A stretch of DNA of 64,000 nucleotides from Tistrella mobilis (GTDB lineage Bacteria > Pseudomonadota > Alphaproteobacteria > Tistrellales > Tistrellaceae). The translations under genes were made by a program, and so were the position numbers. This document shows, piece after piece, positions 30,635-38,810 of this stretch. The number at the start of each line of letters is the position of its first letter. The first letter of the stretch is position 1. The notes below the pieces were generated by a model that was given only the letters and a program-made list of their open reading frames with translations, searched no databases and was not told the origin of the DNA. Where the stretch lies: NCBI RefSeq assembly GCF_039634785.1, contig NZ_JBBIAB010000019.1, positions 1 through 64,000 of the forward strand. The letters are read 5' to 3'.

Positions 30635-31575
30635 TCGACATGCTGACCGATCCCGCCGCCCTGGGCGAGCTTTTCGCCACCATGCTGCGCCTGTCGGTGC
30701 CGCTGGTCTTCGCAGCGCTGGGGGGCGTGTTTTCGGAACGCGCCGGCGTCGTGAACATCAGCCTGGAAGGCTCTATGATCCTGGGTGCCTTCGGGGCCGC
30801 CTGGGGCGCCATCGCCGGCGGCTCCGCCGGCTGGGGCGTGGTGACCGGGGCGCTTGCGGGCGGCATGCTGGGGGCTGCCTTCGGGATCGCCACCATCTAT
30901 GCCGGCGCCAACCAGATCGTCGCCGGCATCGGCGCCAATCTGGCCGGGCTCGGCCTCGCCGCCTTCCTGCACCGGCTGACCGCCGCGGGCCGCGCGGCGG
31001 AAAACCGGGTGCCGGGCTTCGGCGACATCACCATTCCGGGGCTCGCCGACATTCCCATGATCGGCAAGGCCCTGTTCTCGACCGATCCGATGACCTGGGC
31101 CGCCATCCTGGCGGTGCCGCTCGCCGCCCTGATCCTGGCCCGCACCGGCATCGGCCTCAGGCTGAAGGCGGTGGGCGAAAACCCGCGCGCCGCCGATGTC
31201 GCCGGGCTGCCGGTCCGCCTCTACCGGCTGGGCGCGGTCGTCGTCTGCGGCATGCTGGCGGGGCTGGGCGGTGCGGTGCTGGTGCTCTCCCAGGTTTTCC
31301 TGTTCACCGAGGGCATGACCGCGGGCAAGGGCTTCATCGCCGTCGCCGCGGTGATCCTGGGGCGCTGGTCGCCGGTAGGCGCCGCCCTCGCCTGCCTGCT
31401 CTTCGGCCTGTCGGATGCCATTCAGCTCCGGCTGCAATTCGCCAATGGCGACGTGCCCTATCAGCTCTTCGTGGTGCTGCCCTATCTGGCGGCCATCCTC
31501 ACCCTGGTCGGGCTGGTCGGCCGCAGCCGTCCGCCCCAGGCCTCGGGCAGCTTCTATCGACGGGAGAGCCGCTGA
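30631..31575 (+). CDS. ABC transporter permease, BMP-type nucleoside importer (subunit 2)
   Basis: A 314-residue BPD_transp_2 permease. FSERAGVVNISLEGSMILGAFGAAWG near the N-terminus is the diagnostic block of the second permease (YufQ/NupQ-like). YAGANQIVAGIGANLAGLGLAAF and LRLKAVGENPRAADVAGLPV follow. It begins at the overlapping ATGA of subunit 1 and ends five bases before rutR, so the regulator is probably co-transcribed. Confidence 0.9.
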   Translation: MIDMLTDPAALGELFATMLRLSVPLVFAALGGVFSERAGVVNISLEGSMILGAFGAAWGAIAGGSAGWGVVTGALAGGMLGAAFGIATIYAGANQIVAGIGANLAGLGLAAFLHRLTAAGRAAENRVPGFGDITIPGLADIPMIGKALFSTDPMTWAAILAVPLAALILARTGIGLRLKAVGENPRAADVAGLPVRLYRLGAVVVCGMLAGLGGAVLVLSQVFLFTEGMTAGKGFIAVAAVILGRWSPVGAALACLLFGLSDAIQLRLQFANGDVPYQLFVVLPYLAAILTLVGLVGRSRPPQASGSFYRRESR

Positions 31576-31579
31576 CCCC

Positions 31580-32233
31580 ATGGATGGCCTGATCCCGCCG
31601 GGCAACCCCGACCACCGCCCCCGCCGCCACCGCGCCTCGGACGAGCGGATCGACCGCATCCTGACCGCGGCGGTGGCGGTGTTCTCGCGCGTCGGGCTCG
31701 ACGGGGCACGGATCGAGGCCATCGCCCGCGAGGCGGGCATGTCGAAAACCAACCTGCTCTATTATTTTCCGACCAAGGAACGGCTTTATACCGCAGCACT
31801 CGACCGGGTGCTCGACCGCTGGCTGGTGCCGCTGCGCGACATGGATGTCGAGGACGATCCGGTGGCCGCGATCCGCGGCTATATCGCCGAAAAGCTCGAC
31901 TGGTCGCGCCGCGACCCGGCCGCCTCCAGGCTCTTCGCCATGGAGATGCTGCGCGGCGCGCCGCTGCTCAAACCCCTGCTCGAGGGCGCGCTGCGCGATC
32001 TGGTCGACGAAAAGAGCCACATCATCCGGGGCTGGATCGCCGCCGGCCGCCTGGCCCCGGTCGACCCGCGCCATCTGATCTTCGCGATCTGGGCGACCAC
32101 CCAGCACTATGCCGATTTCGCGGTTCAGGTCGAGGCGGTCGCAGGCCACACCCTCGACGACCCCGCCTTCGCCACCACCACCGCCGACGCCCTCACCCGG
32201 CTTCTGCTCGACGGGCTGCGGCCGCGGGCGTAA
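31580..32233 (+). CDS. rutR: RutR-like TetR-family regulator of pyrimidine genes
   Basis: A 217-residue TetR protein. The N-terminal helix-turn-helix reads ILTAAVAVFSRVGLDGARIE, then REAGMSKTNLLYYFPTKERLY. The C-terminal part carries the block FAMEMLRGAPLL, then DEKSHIIRGWIAAGRLAPVDPRHLIF and IWATTQHYADFAVQVEAV, which I recall as near-identical in E. coli RutR, the uracil/thymine-responsive regulator. It lies five bases after the transporter operon, and a RutR-type dyad lies in front of that operon. Autoregulation together with the dioxygenase is the natural model. Confidence 0.88.
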   Translation: MDGLIPPGNPDHRPRRHRASDERIDRILTAAVAVFSRVGLDGARIEAIAREAGMSKTNLLYYFPTKERLYTAALDRVLDRWLVPLRDMDVEDDPVAAIRGYIAEKLDWSRRDPAASRLFAMEMLRGAPLLKPLLEGALRDLVDEKSHIIRGWIAAGRLAPVDPRHLIFAIWATTQHYADFAVQVEAVAGHTLDDPAFATTTADALTRLLLDGLRPRA

Positions 32234-32242
32234 CGGCAGCGC

Positions 32243-32809
32243 TCAGTTCCCGGCGCGAAGACGGGCGACGAATGCGGTCAGGCGTTGGGCATCGAGACTG
32301 GCTAGAAAGGCCTGGCGGTCCGGCGTGCTTGTTCTGAGGTTGCGCCGCGCCTTCTCGACGCTCTCACGAATGATGTCTGGATGCTCGCTCTCCAGGTCGC
32401 ACAGGAACAGGTCGGGCGTTTGGCAGCGCAGATCATGCCGTGCAAGCTCTGCTTGAGGGAAGTCCGAAACATTCCATGTGATGATCACGTCCGCCTGCGC
32501 TGAAATGGCCGTCGCCACGACGTGACGATCGCCGATATCAGGAAGCTGGATGCATTCAACAACAGTCGGTTCGCTCACGACATCGGCATCCGGCAGAACC
32601 GCACACATCAGGTCACGCGTCTTCTCCAGTCGGGAGCGGCTTATATCGGGACGATTCTGGACGAGGTTTCGAATCCACTCCTCGTGAATTTTCTGGCTCC
32701 ACTTCGCCTCGACCAGTCCGTCGACGGCGAGTTGCATCAGAAGATTCCGCAGATGAAAAGGGTATAGGACACAGGCGTCATAGACGGCGACAGGCGGCCT
32801 ATAGCTCAT
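32243..32809 (-). CDS. PIN-domain toxin-like protein
   Basis: A 188-residue protein of the PIN-like nuclease superfamily. The first acidic residue lies in VAVYDACVLYPF (Asp11), the second acidic group in IHEEWIRNL, the third in LPDIGDRHVVATAISAQADVIITWNVSDFP (GDRHV and NVSDF). That layout is typical of the VapC-type PIN_3 subgroup, whose members cleave RNA. It begins 11 bp inside the 3' end of an HTH antitoxin-like gene on the same strand. GC content and codon use are lower than in neighbouring operons, consistent with acquisition. Confidence 0.8.
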   Translation of the reverse strand: MSYRPPVAVYDACVLYPFHLRNLLMQLAVDGLVEAKWSQKIHEEWIRNLVQNRPDISRSRLEKTRDLMCAVLPDADVVSEPTVVECIQLPDIGDRHVVATAISAQADVIITWNVSDFPQAELARHDLRCQTPDLFLCDLESEHPDIIRESVEKARRNLRTSTPDRQAFLASLDAQRLTAFVARLRAGN

Positions 32810-33242
32810 GATGGCAGATCAGGTCTTCGGTGTCCGCCGCCAGCGCATCAAGGGCCTTCTGGCGTGCCTCGCCTGCTGCCTGGAGCTTGAGGACATCGGC
32901 CAGACGCACGCGTCGGTGACTGCCGACCATGCGGAAGGGCAAATCGCCCCGGTCCATACGCAGAACGACCATCGGTCGCGACATGCCGAGGATCTCTGCC
33001 GCTTCGGCAGGCGTGAGTTCCTGATCCTCCGCCAGAACGGCGACCCGTTCGCCTTCGATAAGCGAGGTCAGCAAGGTGCTTACGGCACGCACGGCCCCCT
33101 CGGGCAATATCAGCACGTGCTCGCGCCCATCCTGCCGGACGCGAAGTTCGACCTGATCCGCACCGACGAGGGGCGGCAATGCATCCGCGCTCTCGCGCTC
33201 CCGGACGGGGAGACCGGCATAATGCAGAACACGTGTCGTCAT
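32799..33242 (-). CDS. HTH (excisionase-like) antitoxin paired with the PIN protein
   Basis: A 147-residue protein. The N-terminal half is a variable strand-rich region (VELRVRQDGREHVLILPEGA). The C-terminal half has the MerR/excisionase-like DNA-binding unit LTPAEAAEILGMSRPMVVLRMDRGDLPFRMVGSHRRVRLADVLKL. It overlaps the PIN gene by 11 bp, the common antitoxin-first order. A 9-bp inverted repeat at 33250-33281 lies just upstream, one arm of which contains the ribosome-binding site, so autoregulation is likely. I chose the ATG at 33242 because the upstream open frame is antisense to the neighbouring hydrolase. Confidence 0.78.
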   Translation of the reverse strand: MTTRVLHYAGLPVRERESADALPPLVGADQVELRVRQDGREHVLILPEGAVRAVSTLLTSLIEGERVAVLAEDQELTPAEAAEILGMSRPMVVLRMDRGDLPFRMVGSHRRVRLADVLKLQAAGEARQKALDALAADTEDLICHHEL

Positions 33243-33249
33243 GAGGCGG

Positions 33250-33281
33250 GTCCCTCCCTTTGTTGAGGATGTGGGAGGGAC
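33250..33281 (-). promoter_or_regulatory. Inverted repeat in front of the toxin-antitoxin operon
   Basis: Arms GTCCCTCCC (33250-33258) and GGGAGGGAC (33273-33281) are perfect over 9 bp with a 14-base centre. On the transcribed strand the start-proximal arm is GGGAGGGAC and holds the Shine-Dalgarno bases, so the RNA hairpin could hide it; on DNA it could be an operator. A TTGACG sequence lies just upstream on the same strand. Confidence 0.55.
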
Positions 33282-33293
33282 AGGCCTCGCGTC

Positions 33294-33311
33294 AATAACT
33301 GAAATAACTGA
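33294..33311. repeat. Tandem 9-bp repeat
   Basis: AATAACTGA occurs twice head to tail in the promoter zone of the toxin-antitoxin pair, in an AT-rich pocket. It may be a second operator or chance. Confidence 0.5.
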
Positions 33312-33328
33312 AAGTGCCGGCTGCCGCT

Positions 33329-34150
33329 TCAGACCACCGGGCTGATCACCCCCACCGCGCGCCGGAGCACGGCCAGCACCGCTTCGGGCTTTTCGTGCAG
33401 CATCATATGGCCGACGCCATCCAGGGCGGTGACCTCGGCATGGCGGAAGGCGGCGGCGAGGGCGCGGCCCTGCTTTGCCCGGGTCATCTTGTCGGCCTCG
33501 CCCACCACCACATCGACCGGCATGGCGAGGGCGGCGGCAAGGTCGAGCGCGCTGCCGAAGGCGTTGCAGGCGGTGAGGTCGGCATGGAGCACGCCCGCCG
33601 GCGCATCGGCGGCATTGGCGCGGGCCTCGGCGCAATGCGGGCCGTCGGGGATGCCGTAGGACCATTTGTCCATCATCGCCTGGGCGGCAGCCGGGTCGTT
33701 CAGGGTCTGCTGGAGCAGCGCATCGTTCACCGCCATCACGTCGGCCGGCGCCAGAAGAACCAGGCGGTCGACCGTCACCGCGTCGTCGCCGCGGAGCAGC
33801 AGCGCCGTCTCCATCGCGATCAGGGTGCCCATGCTGTGGCCGACCAGCACGGCGCGGCGCACGCCCGCCGCCTTCAGTGCCGCCGCGATCCAGGCGGCAC
33901 TGTCGGAGATGCGGGTGAAGGCCATCCCCTCGCTGCCCTGGCGGCCCGGCAGGTCGAAGGCGATCACCGGCGTGGTGATCGCGGCATCGTCGAAAACCGG
34001 GCGCCAGAAGCGGCGGTTGAGACCGGCGCCATGCAGCAGCACCAGCACCGGTGCATCACCGGCGGCCGGATCGCCCTTCACCCGGGCGGTGGCCGGCTGG
34101 CCGTGCACCATGTAGACGCGCGGATCGGTGGCGGATGGGGTCTCGGTCAT
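33329..34150 (-). CDS. Alpha/beta-hydrolase
   Basis: A 273-residue alpha/beta-hydrolase-fold protein. The oxyanion segment is VLVLLHGAGLNRRFWRPVF, the nucleophile elbow GHSMGT (Ser in AVLVGHSMGTLIAME), the acid likely Asp in VVGEADKMTRAKQG, and the catalytic His in LDGVGHMMLHEKP. No signal peptide. It is 49 bp behind 3-hydroxybutyrate dehydrogenase on the same strand. A role in releasing hydroxybutyrate from esters or oligomers would fit but is only inferred from position. Confidence 0.82.
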   Translation of the reverse strand: MTETPSATDPRVYMVHGQPATARVKGDPAAGDAPVLVLLHGAGLNRRFWRPVFDDAAITTPVIAFDLPGRQGSEGMAFTRISDSAAWIAAALKAAGVRRAVLVGHSMGTLIAMETALLLRGDDAVTVDRLVLLAPADVMAVNDALLQQTLNDPAAAQAMMDKWSYGIPDGPHCAEARANAADAPAGVLHADLTACNAFGSALDLAAALAMPVDVVVGEADKMTRAKQGRALAAAFRHAEVTALDGVGHMMLHEKPEAVLAVLRRAVGVISPVV

Positions 34151-34199
34151 CGGGGGGCGTTTCCTCGGCTGGTTCTTGTTGGTGATGATGAAGACGGGA

Positions 34200-34979
34200 T
34201 CAGCGGGCGGTCCAGGCACCATCGACCGGCAGCGAAATGCCGGTGATGTTGTCGGCGGCGGCGCTGCACAGGAAGACCGCCACGCCACCCAGCTGTTCCG
34301 GGGTGGTGAAGCGCAGGGTCGGCTGCTTCTCGGCCAGCAGGTCGCGGCTGGCTTCCTCGATCGAAATGCCGTGCTCCTTGGACTTGGCCTCGATCTGGCG
34401 TTCGACCAGCGGCGTGCGCACCCAGCCCGGGCAGATCGCATTGCAGGTGACGCCGGTCTCGGCAGTTTCGAGCGCGGTGACCTTGGTCAGGCCGACGATG
34501 CCGTGCTTGGCCGCCACATAGGCCGATTTTTCGGCCGAGGCGACCAGGCCATGGGCCGAGGCGATGTTCAGGATCCGGCCCCAGCCCTTGGCCTTCATGC
34601 CCGGCAGCGCCAGCCGGCTGGTGTGGAAGGCGGAGGACAGGTTGATGGCAATGATCCGGTCCCACTGCTCGACCGGGAAATCCTCGATCTTCGCCACATG
34701 CTGGATGCCGGCATTGTTGACCAGAATGTCGATCCCGTTCGGGGCTGCATTGGCGAACAGCGCCTCGATCTCGGCGGGCTTGCTCATATCGGCGCCGTCA
34801 TAGACGACCTTCACCCCGGCCTCGGCCTGGATCTCGGCCACCAGCGCCTCGATCTGCGCTGCGTCGCCGAAACCGTTCAGGACCAGATCGGCGCCGGCCA
34901 AGGCCAGCGCGCGGGCGATGGCCAGCCCGATACCGCTGGTCGACCCGGTGACGAGCGCGGTCTTACCCTTGAGATTCAT
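34200..34979 (-). CDS. bdhA: 3-Hydroxybutyrate dehydrogenase
   Basis: A 259-residue short-chain dehydrogenase oxidising D-3-hydroxybutyrate to acetoacetate with NAD, in polyhydroxybutyrate turnover. Cofactor loop TGSTSGIGLAIA, NNAGIQHVAKIEDFP, the catalytic Ser of NIASAHGLVASAEKSAYVAAKHG with YxxxK (Tyr-Val-Ala-Ala-Lys), and ICPGWVRTPLVERQI are all present. The IQHVAPIE-like stretch and the C-terminal DGAWTAR are specific to the BDH subfamily. It heads a two-gene minus-strand unit with an alpha/beta-hydrolase. Confidence 0.92.
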   Translation of the reverse strand: MNLKGKTALVTGSTSGIGLAIARALALAGADLVLNGFGDAAQIEALVAEIQAEAGVKVVYDGADMSKPAEIEALFANAAPNGIDILVNNAGIQHVAKIEDFPVEQWDRIIAINLSSAFHTSRLALPGMKAKGWGRILNIASAHGLVASAEKSAYVAAKHGIVGLTKVTALETAETGVTCNAICPGWVRTPLVERQIEAKSKEHGISIEEASRDLLAEKQPTLRFTTPEQLGGVAVFLCSAAADNITGISLPVDGAWTAR

Positions 34980-35458
34980 GACGAAACGGCTCCTCTGAAC
35001 TCTGACGGCGCCGCCCGCCTCCGGAAGCCCTTCCGGAGGATCCCGCAGCGCCGTGGCAGTCTAGCCCCGCCCGCCCCGCCGCCGCCAGCATCAAGGCCTG
35101 TCCCGGCTGCTGCATCGCAACATGGTCACATGCATACTGTCGCAGTCTCCCTTTCCTCAAACCATGTTTAAAGTGACCGAAATATCAAGAAAGCAGACGT
35201 AAGATTTCTTACAACGCATCCAATTTATAATCAGCTTGCGTGACGATAACATTCAGTTAACCATCTAAGCAAAGGGACGGCATCCGGAGCGATCTCCGGG
35301 ACTGAACGACACGTCCCGACGGCATGCACCCCGCCACGATGACGATGGCGGGGGCTGCAGGTGGACCGGCTGCCACTTCTGCCCAACGGAGCGGCCGGCC
35401 ACGTCAGGCAGCGGCCCGGCCCGATCTGCCGGACCGCGAAGGGAGGAGAAGACCAGGT
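34980..35458. other. Divergent intergenic region with an AT-rich core
   Basis: The 479 bp between bdhA and the exported cyclase gene hold no gene. From about 35150 to 35270 the GC content falls sharply. This part contains a perfect dyad GTAAGA-TT-TCTTAC (35199-35212) and a TATAAT (35226-35231) without a good -35. It is probably a regulated promoter zone, with the dyad as a candidate operator. Confidence 0.5.
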
Positions 35459-36448
35459 ATGATCACGAACCGTCAGGGGACGGGCGCGTCCGTCCGCCGG
35501 CATGGCCGGCGCCTTGCACGCACCGCCGCAGCCACGGCCATGGGATGTCTGATCGCCGGCACCGCACTGGCTGCCGACGACTGGACCAAGTCCAAATGGG
35601 GCCCGGATGACGAGATCGGCGCCGCCAACAATCTGAGCCCCGAGAAGGTTCTCGAGGCGGCCCAGCTGATCAAGACCGGCAAGACCTATCCGCTGGGTAT
35701 CGAGACCAATTCCAAGACGCCGGCCTATGCGCCGCGCGGCTTCAAGATCTATGTCGTCCAGCCGGGTCAGGCCCAGGGCGGCAGCCTGGGGCCGACCAAG
35801 ACCACCTATAACGACGACATCATCGAAGGCTGGCTGGGCATCGGCAGCCAGATCGACGGTCTTGGCCATATCGGCATCGACGGCACCTATTACAACGGCC
35901 ATCAGGCCAAGGACTTCGCCGCGATGACCGGGCTCACCAAGCTCGGCATCGAAAAGGTGCCGCCGATCACCACCCGCGGCGTGCTGCTCGACATGGCCGC
36001 CCATTACGGGACCGACATCGTCAAGGAAGGCACCGCCTTCAACAAGGCGGAGATCGACGAGGTCGCGAAGAAGCAGGGCGTCGAGATCCGCAAGGGCGAC
36101 GTGGTGCTGTTCAACACCGGCTGGATCAGCCTGATCGGCAAGGACGACAAGCGCTATTCGAGCGGCGAGCCCGGGCTCGGCCGCGAAGGCGCACGCTATC
36201 TGGCCGAAAAGGGCGTGGTCGCGATCGGTGCCGACAGCTGGGCGCTGGAAGCCATTCCCTTCGAGGAAGGCGCCGGCGTGTTCGAGGTGCACCAGATCCT
36301 GCTGCCCCAGAACGGCGTCTATATCCTCGAGAACATGAACACCGCCGAACTCGCCAAAGACAAGGCTTACGAGTTCATGTTCGTGCTGGGCCAGCCCCGC
36401 TACACCGGCGCGGTGCAGGCGATCATCAACCCGGTCGCCATCCGCTGA
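35459..36448 (+). CDS. Exported cyclase-family (PF04199-type) hydrolase
   Basis: A 329-residue protein with a long, possibly twin-arginine-like signal region (RRHGRRLARTAAATAMGCLIAGTALAADD). The mature part resembles the putative-cyclase/kynurenine-formamidase fold: PDDEIGAANNLSPEKVLEAA, then the metal region GIGSQIDGLGHIG, where the usual HxGTHxDxPxH appears as GxGSQxDxLxH, keeping only Asp and the last His. This variant defines a separate subgroup. GDVVLFNTGW and GIGADSWALEA-like blocks follow. The ATG at 35459 follows GGGAGGAG. Substrate unknown. Confidence 0.78.
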   Translation: MITNRQGTGASVRRHGRRLARTAAATAMGCLIAGTALAADDWTKSKWGPDDEIGAANNLSPEKVLEAAQLIKTGKTYPLGIETNSKTPAYAPRGFKIYVVQPGQAQGGSLGPTKTTYNDDIIEGWLGIGSQIDGLGHIGIDGTYYNGHQAKDFAAMTGLTKLGIEKVPPITTRGVLLDMAAHYGTDIVKEGTAFNKAEIDEVAKKQGVEIRKGDVVLFNTGWISLIGKDDKRYSSGEPGLGREGARYLAEKGVVAIGADSWALEAIPFEEGAGVFEVHQILLPQNGVYILENMNTAELAKDKAYEFMFVLGQPRYTGAVQAIINPVAIR

Positions 36449-36636
36449 GCGAAGGCGGCCGAGGCTTCGTGGCCGTCATGCGACGAGGCAGCAGGCATGA
36501 CGGCGACGCGGCATGGGCGGGTGCTCCCTCCTGTCTCCCCGCCTGCCCGTGCCACTCGGGGCGGCGCCGGTGCGGCCCGGCGCAGGGCGCCGTCCCGTTT
36601 TCACTTCGCAGGGCGCCGTCCCTCTTCGTTCTGAAC

Positions 36637-36675
36637 GACGACACCCCCTCCGGCAGGCCCGGAGGGGGTGTCGTC
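36637..36675. terminator. Long hairpin between convergent genes
   Basis: A perfect 17-bp stem (left arm 36637-36653, right arm 36659-36675) with loop CAGGC abuts the stop of the metallo-beta-lactamase gene. Neither side has a T-run, so it is a probable bidirectional mRNA end rather than a classical terminator. Confidence 0.55.
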
Positions 36676-36676
36676 A

Positions 36677-37531
36677 TCAGCGCGGCAGATCGTGGAAACT
36701 GTCGGTCAACAGATCGACCACCAGGCCTTCGCGGGCGATGAAAGCGCCGGGCCACATCACCGCGGCCGCCGCCCCCACCCGGTCCATGAAATCATCCTCG
36801 TGATCCGGGTCGTGATGGAAGATGGCGAGCCGGCGCGCCCCGGCCATCCGGGCCAGGCGCACCCCTTCCTGCCAGGTGGAATGCCCCCAGCCGGCCTTGG
36901 CCGGGTATTCGTCGTCGGTATAGGTGCTGTCATAGATGGCGAGGTCCACCCCGTCCATCAGCGCCAGCACGTTCTGGTCCGGCCCGTCGGGGCGATGTTC
37001 GGTATCGGTGATGTAGGCTACAGACCGGCCGGCATGGTCGATGCGATAACCGGTAGCACCGTCGGGGTGGTTGAGCGGCAGGGTCCGGACCCGGATGTCG
37101 GGGCCCAGCATCAGCGTATCGCCGGCGGCGAAATCGTCGAAGGTCATTTCGGCATTCATCGCCTCCAGCGGCACCGGAAAGGTCGGGGCCTGCATCTGGC
37201 GGTCGATGACCCGCCGGATGCCGCCCGACGCGATCAGATGGCCGGCCAGCACTTCGAACCGGTTGCCGCGGCGGAAGGCGGGCGAGAAGAAGGGGAAGCC
37301 CACGATGTGGTCCCAATGGGTGTGCGACAGCAGCAGCGTGGCCGTGCGCACGCCCGCAAGGTTCATGTGGTGCCCCAGCTCGCGGATGCCGGTGCCGGCA
37401 TCGAAGATCAGCTGGCGGTCCCCACAGGTCACCGCCACGCATGACGTGTTGCCGCCATAGCGCATATGACGGGGTGTGGGGCAGGCGATGCTGCCGCGTA
37501 CCCCCCAGAAGGCGACTGAAAAGGTCATCAT
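36677..37531 (-). CDS. Metallo-beta-lactamase-fold protein (paralogue A)
   Basis: A 284-residue MBL-fold hydrolase of the cyclic-phosphodiesterase/RNase-Z-like type. It starts SVAFWGVRGSIACPTP, then MRYGGNTSCV and IFDAGTGIRELG. The metal motif is LSHTHWDHIVGFPFF (HxHxDH), followed by NHPDGATGYRI, ITDTEHRPDG and the distal His in FHHDPDHEDDFMD. The fold cleaves phosphodiester or related bonds; the substrate is not determinable. A closely similar gene lies divergently 294 bp away. Two adjacent ATG codons start the frame. Confidence 0.85.
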   Translation of the reverse strand: MMTFSVAFWGVRGSIACPTPRHMRYGGNTSCVAVTCGDRQLIFDAGTGIRELGHHMNLAGVRTATLLLSHTHWDHIVGFPFFSPAFRRGNRFEVLAGHLIASGGIRRVIDRQMQAPTFPVPLEAMNAEMTFDDFAAGDTLMLGPDIRVRTLPLNHPDGATGYRIDHAGRSVAYITDTEHRPDGPDQNVLALMDGVDLAIYDSTYTDDEYPAKAGWGHSTWQEGVRLARMAGARRLAIFHHDPDHEDDFMDRVGAAAAVMWPGAFIAREGLVVDLLTDSFHDLPR

Positions 37532-37825
37532 GCGCCTGTTCGTGGTGATCGGCCTGTCGTCTTCAGAACCGTAGTGTGCGGCGGCGTTCCGGGCAAGATG
37601 TGCGCGGTTTGCATCACGCCACCGAAGCAGGCAAACTGCCGTTCGGGAGACCTGAGGATCACCGCCGGGAGAGCGGTGGCCGAAAGGACAGGGACCGCCG
37701 GAGAGCCACCGGTGCGGGCCGGCCATGCCGGAACCGCATGGGGCGTCGTCGCATCCCTGTCACCATATACCTGTAGAGCACGCGGGGTCGGACAGGAGAG
37801 GCCGCTCGAAACGGCGGGTAAGGGA

Positions 37826-38659
37826 TTGGCAAAGACACAGGAATTCTGGGTGAAGTTCTGGGGTGTGCGCGGCAGCATCGCCTGCCCCGGCCCGTCGACG
37901 GTACGCTATGGCGGCAACACGTCGTGTCTGGAGATGCGATGCGGAGACCGACGCCTGATCTTCGATGCCGGCACGGGGCTGCGCGTCCTGGACGACGAAT
38001 TGAGAACCCGGGTTCCCGTGGATGCGGACCTGTTCCTGACCCACACCCATTTCGACCATATCTGCGGGTTTCCGTTCTTCTCCACCGCCTTCGATCCGCG
38101 CAACACCTATCGGATGTGGGCCGGGCACCTGCATCCGGAGCGCAATCTGCGCGACCTGCTGTGCGCGCTGATGAGCGACCCGGTCTTTCCGGTCCCGGTC
38201 GAAATCATGAAGGCGGATATGAGCTTCCGTGATTTCGTTCCCGGCGATGTGCTGGAGCCGCATCCGGGGATCCGGATCCGCACCGCCCTGCTGAACCATC
38301 CGCAGCGGGCCGTGGGCTATCGGGTCGAATTCGATGGCCGCGCCATCTGCTACATCACCGATACCGAGCACCCGGCCGAGGGCGTGGATCCGCGCATCGC
38401 CGAGCTGGTGGCCGGTGCCGACATCATGGTCTACGACGCCATGTTCACCGACGAGGAATATCCGAGCCGGGTGGGCTGGGGCCATTCCACCTGGTCGGCC
38501 GGCATGCGTCTGGCCGAGGAGGCGGGCGTGAAGACCTATGTCGTCTTCCACCACGACCCGGCCCATGACGACGATCAGATGGACCGCATCGCCGCCGAGG
38601 TCGCCGAACGGCGGCCGGGCACGGTGGTCGCGCGTGAGGGCATGGTGCTGGAGCCCTGA
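37826..38659 (+). CDS. Metallo-beta-lactamase-fold protein (paralogue B)
   Basis: About 277 residues, aligned almost end to end with paralogue A: VKFWGVRGSIACPGP, VRYGGNTSCLEM, IFDAGTGLRVLDD, LTHTHFDHICGFPFF (HxHxDH), NHPQRAVGYRVEF, ITDTEHPAEG, GWGHSTW and FHHDPAHDDDQMD. The coding frame runs far upstream without a good ATG. I placed the start at TTG 37826, just before conserved sequence, because GGGTAAGGG lies in front; a start further upstream remains possible. The pair arose by duplication and is divergently arranged. Confidence 0.8.
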   Translation: MAKTQEFWVKFWGVRGSIACPGPSTVRYGGNTSCLEMRCGDRRLIFDAGTGLRVLDDELRTRVPVDADLFLTHTHFDHICGFPFFSTAFDPRNTYRMWAGHLHPERNLRDLLCALMSDPVFPVPVEIMKADMSFRDFVPGDVLEPHPGIRIRTALLNHPQRAVGYRVEFDGRAICYITDTEHPAEGVDPRIAELVAGADIMVYDAMFTDEEYPSRVGWGHSTWSAGMRLAEEAGVKTYVVFHHDPAHDDDQMDRIAAEVAERRPGTVVAREGMVLEP

Positions 38660-38810
38660 GCCCCACCTCATCGGCTTCCCCTTCCATCCGGCCGGCTTTG
38701 GGTCCATGCTCGGCCGCGAACCGGAATGATCATTTCCGACAGCCGTGCCCCGCCCGACCGGGGCCGCGGTGGTGCCCCGCCACCGCAGGACAAGACCGGA
38801 GACGCCCTGC

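Noticed and set aside
36581-36622. 16-bp direct repeat (CGCAGGGCGCCGTCCC) twice, 26 bp apart start to start
   Set aside because: Only two copies and no regular array, so not CRISPR; probably a chance or slippage duplication in a GC-rich intergenic region.
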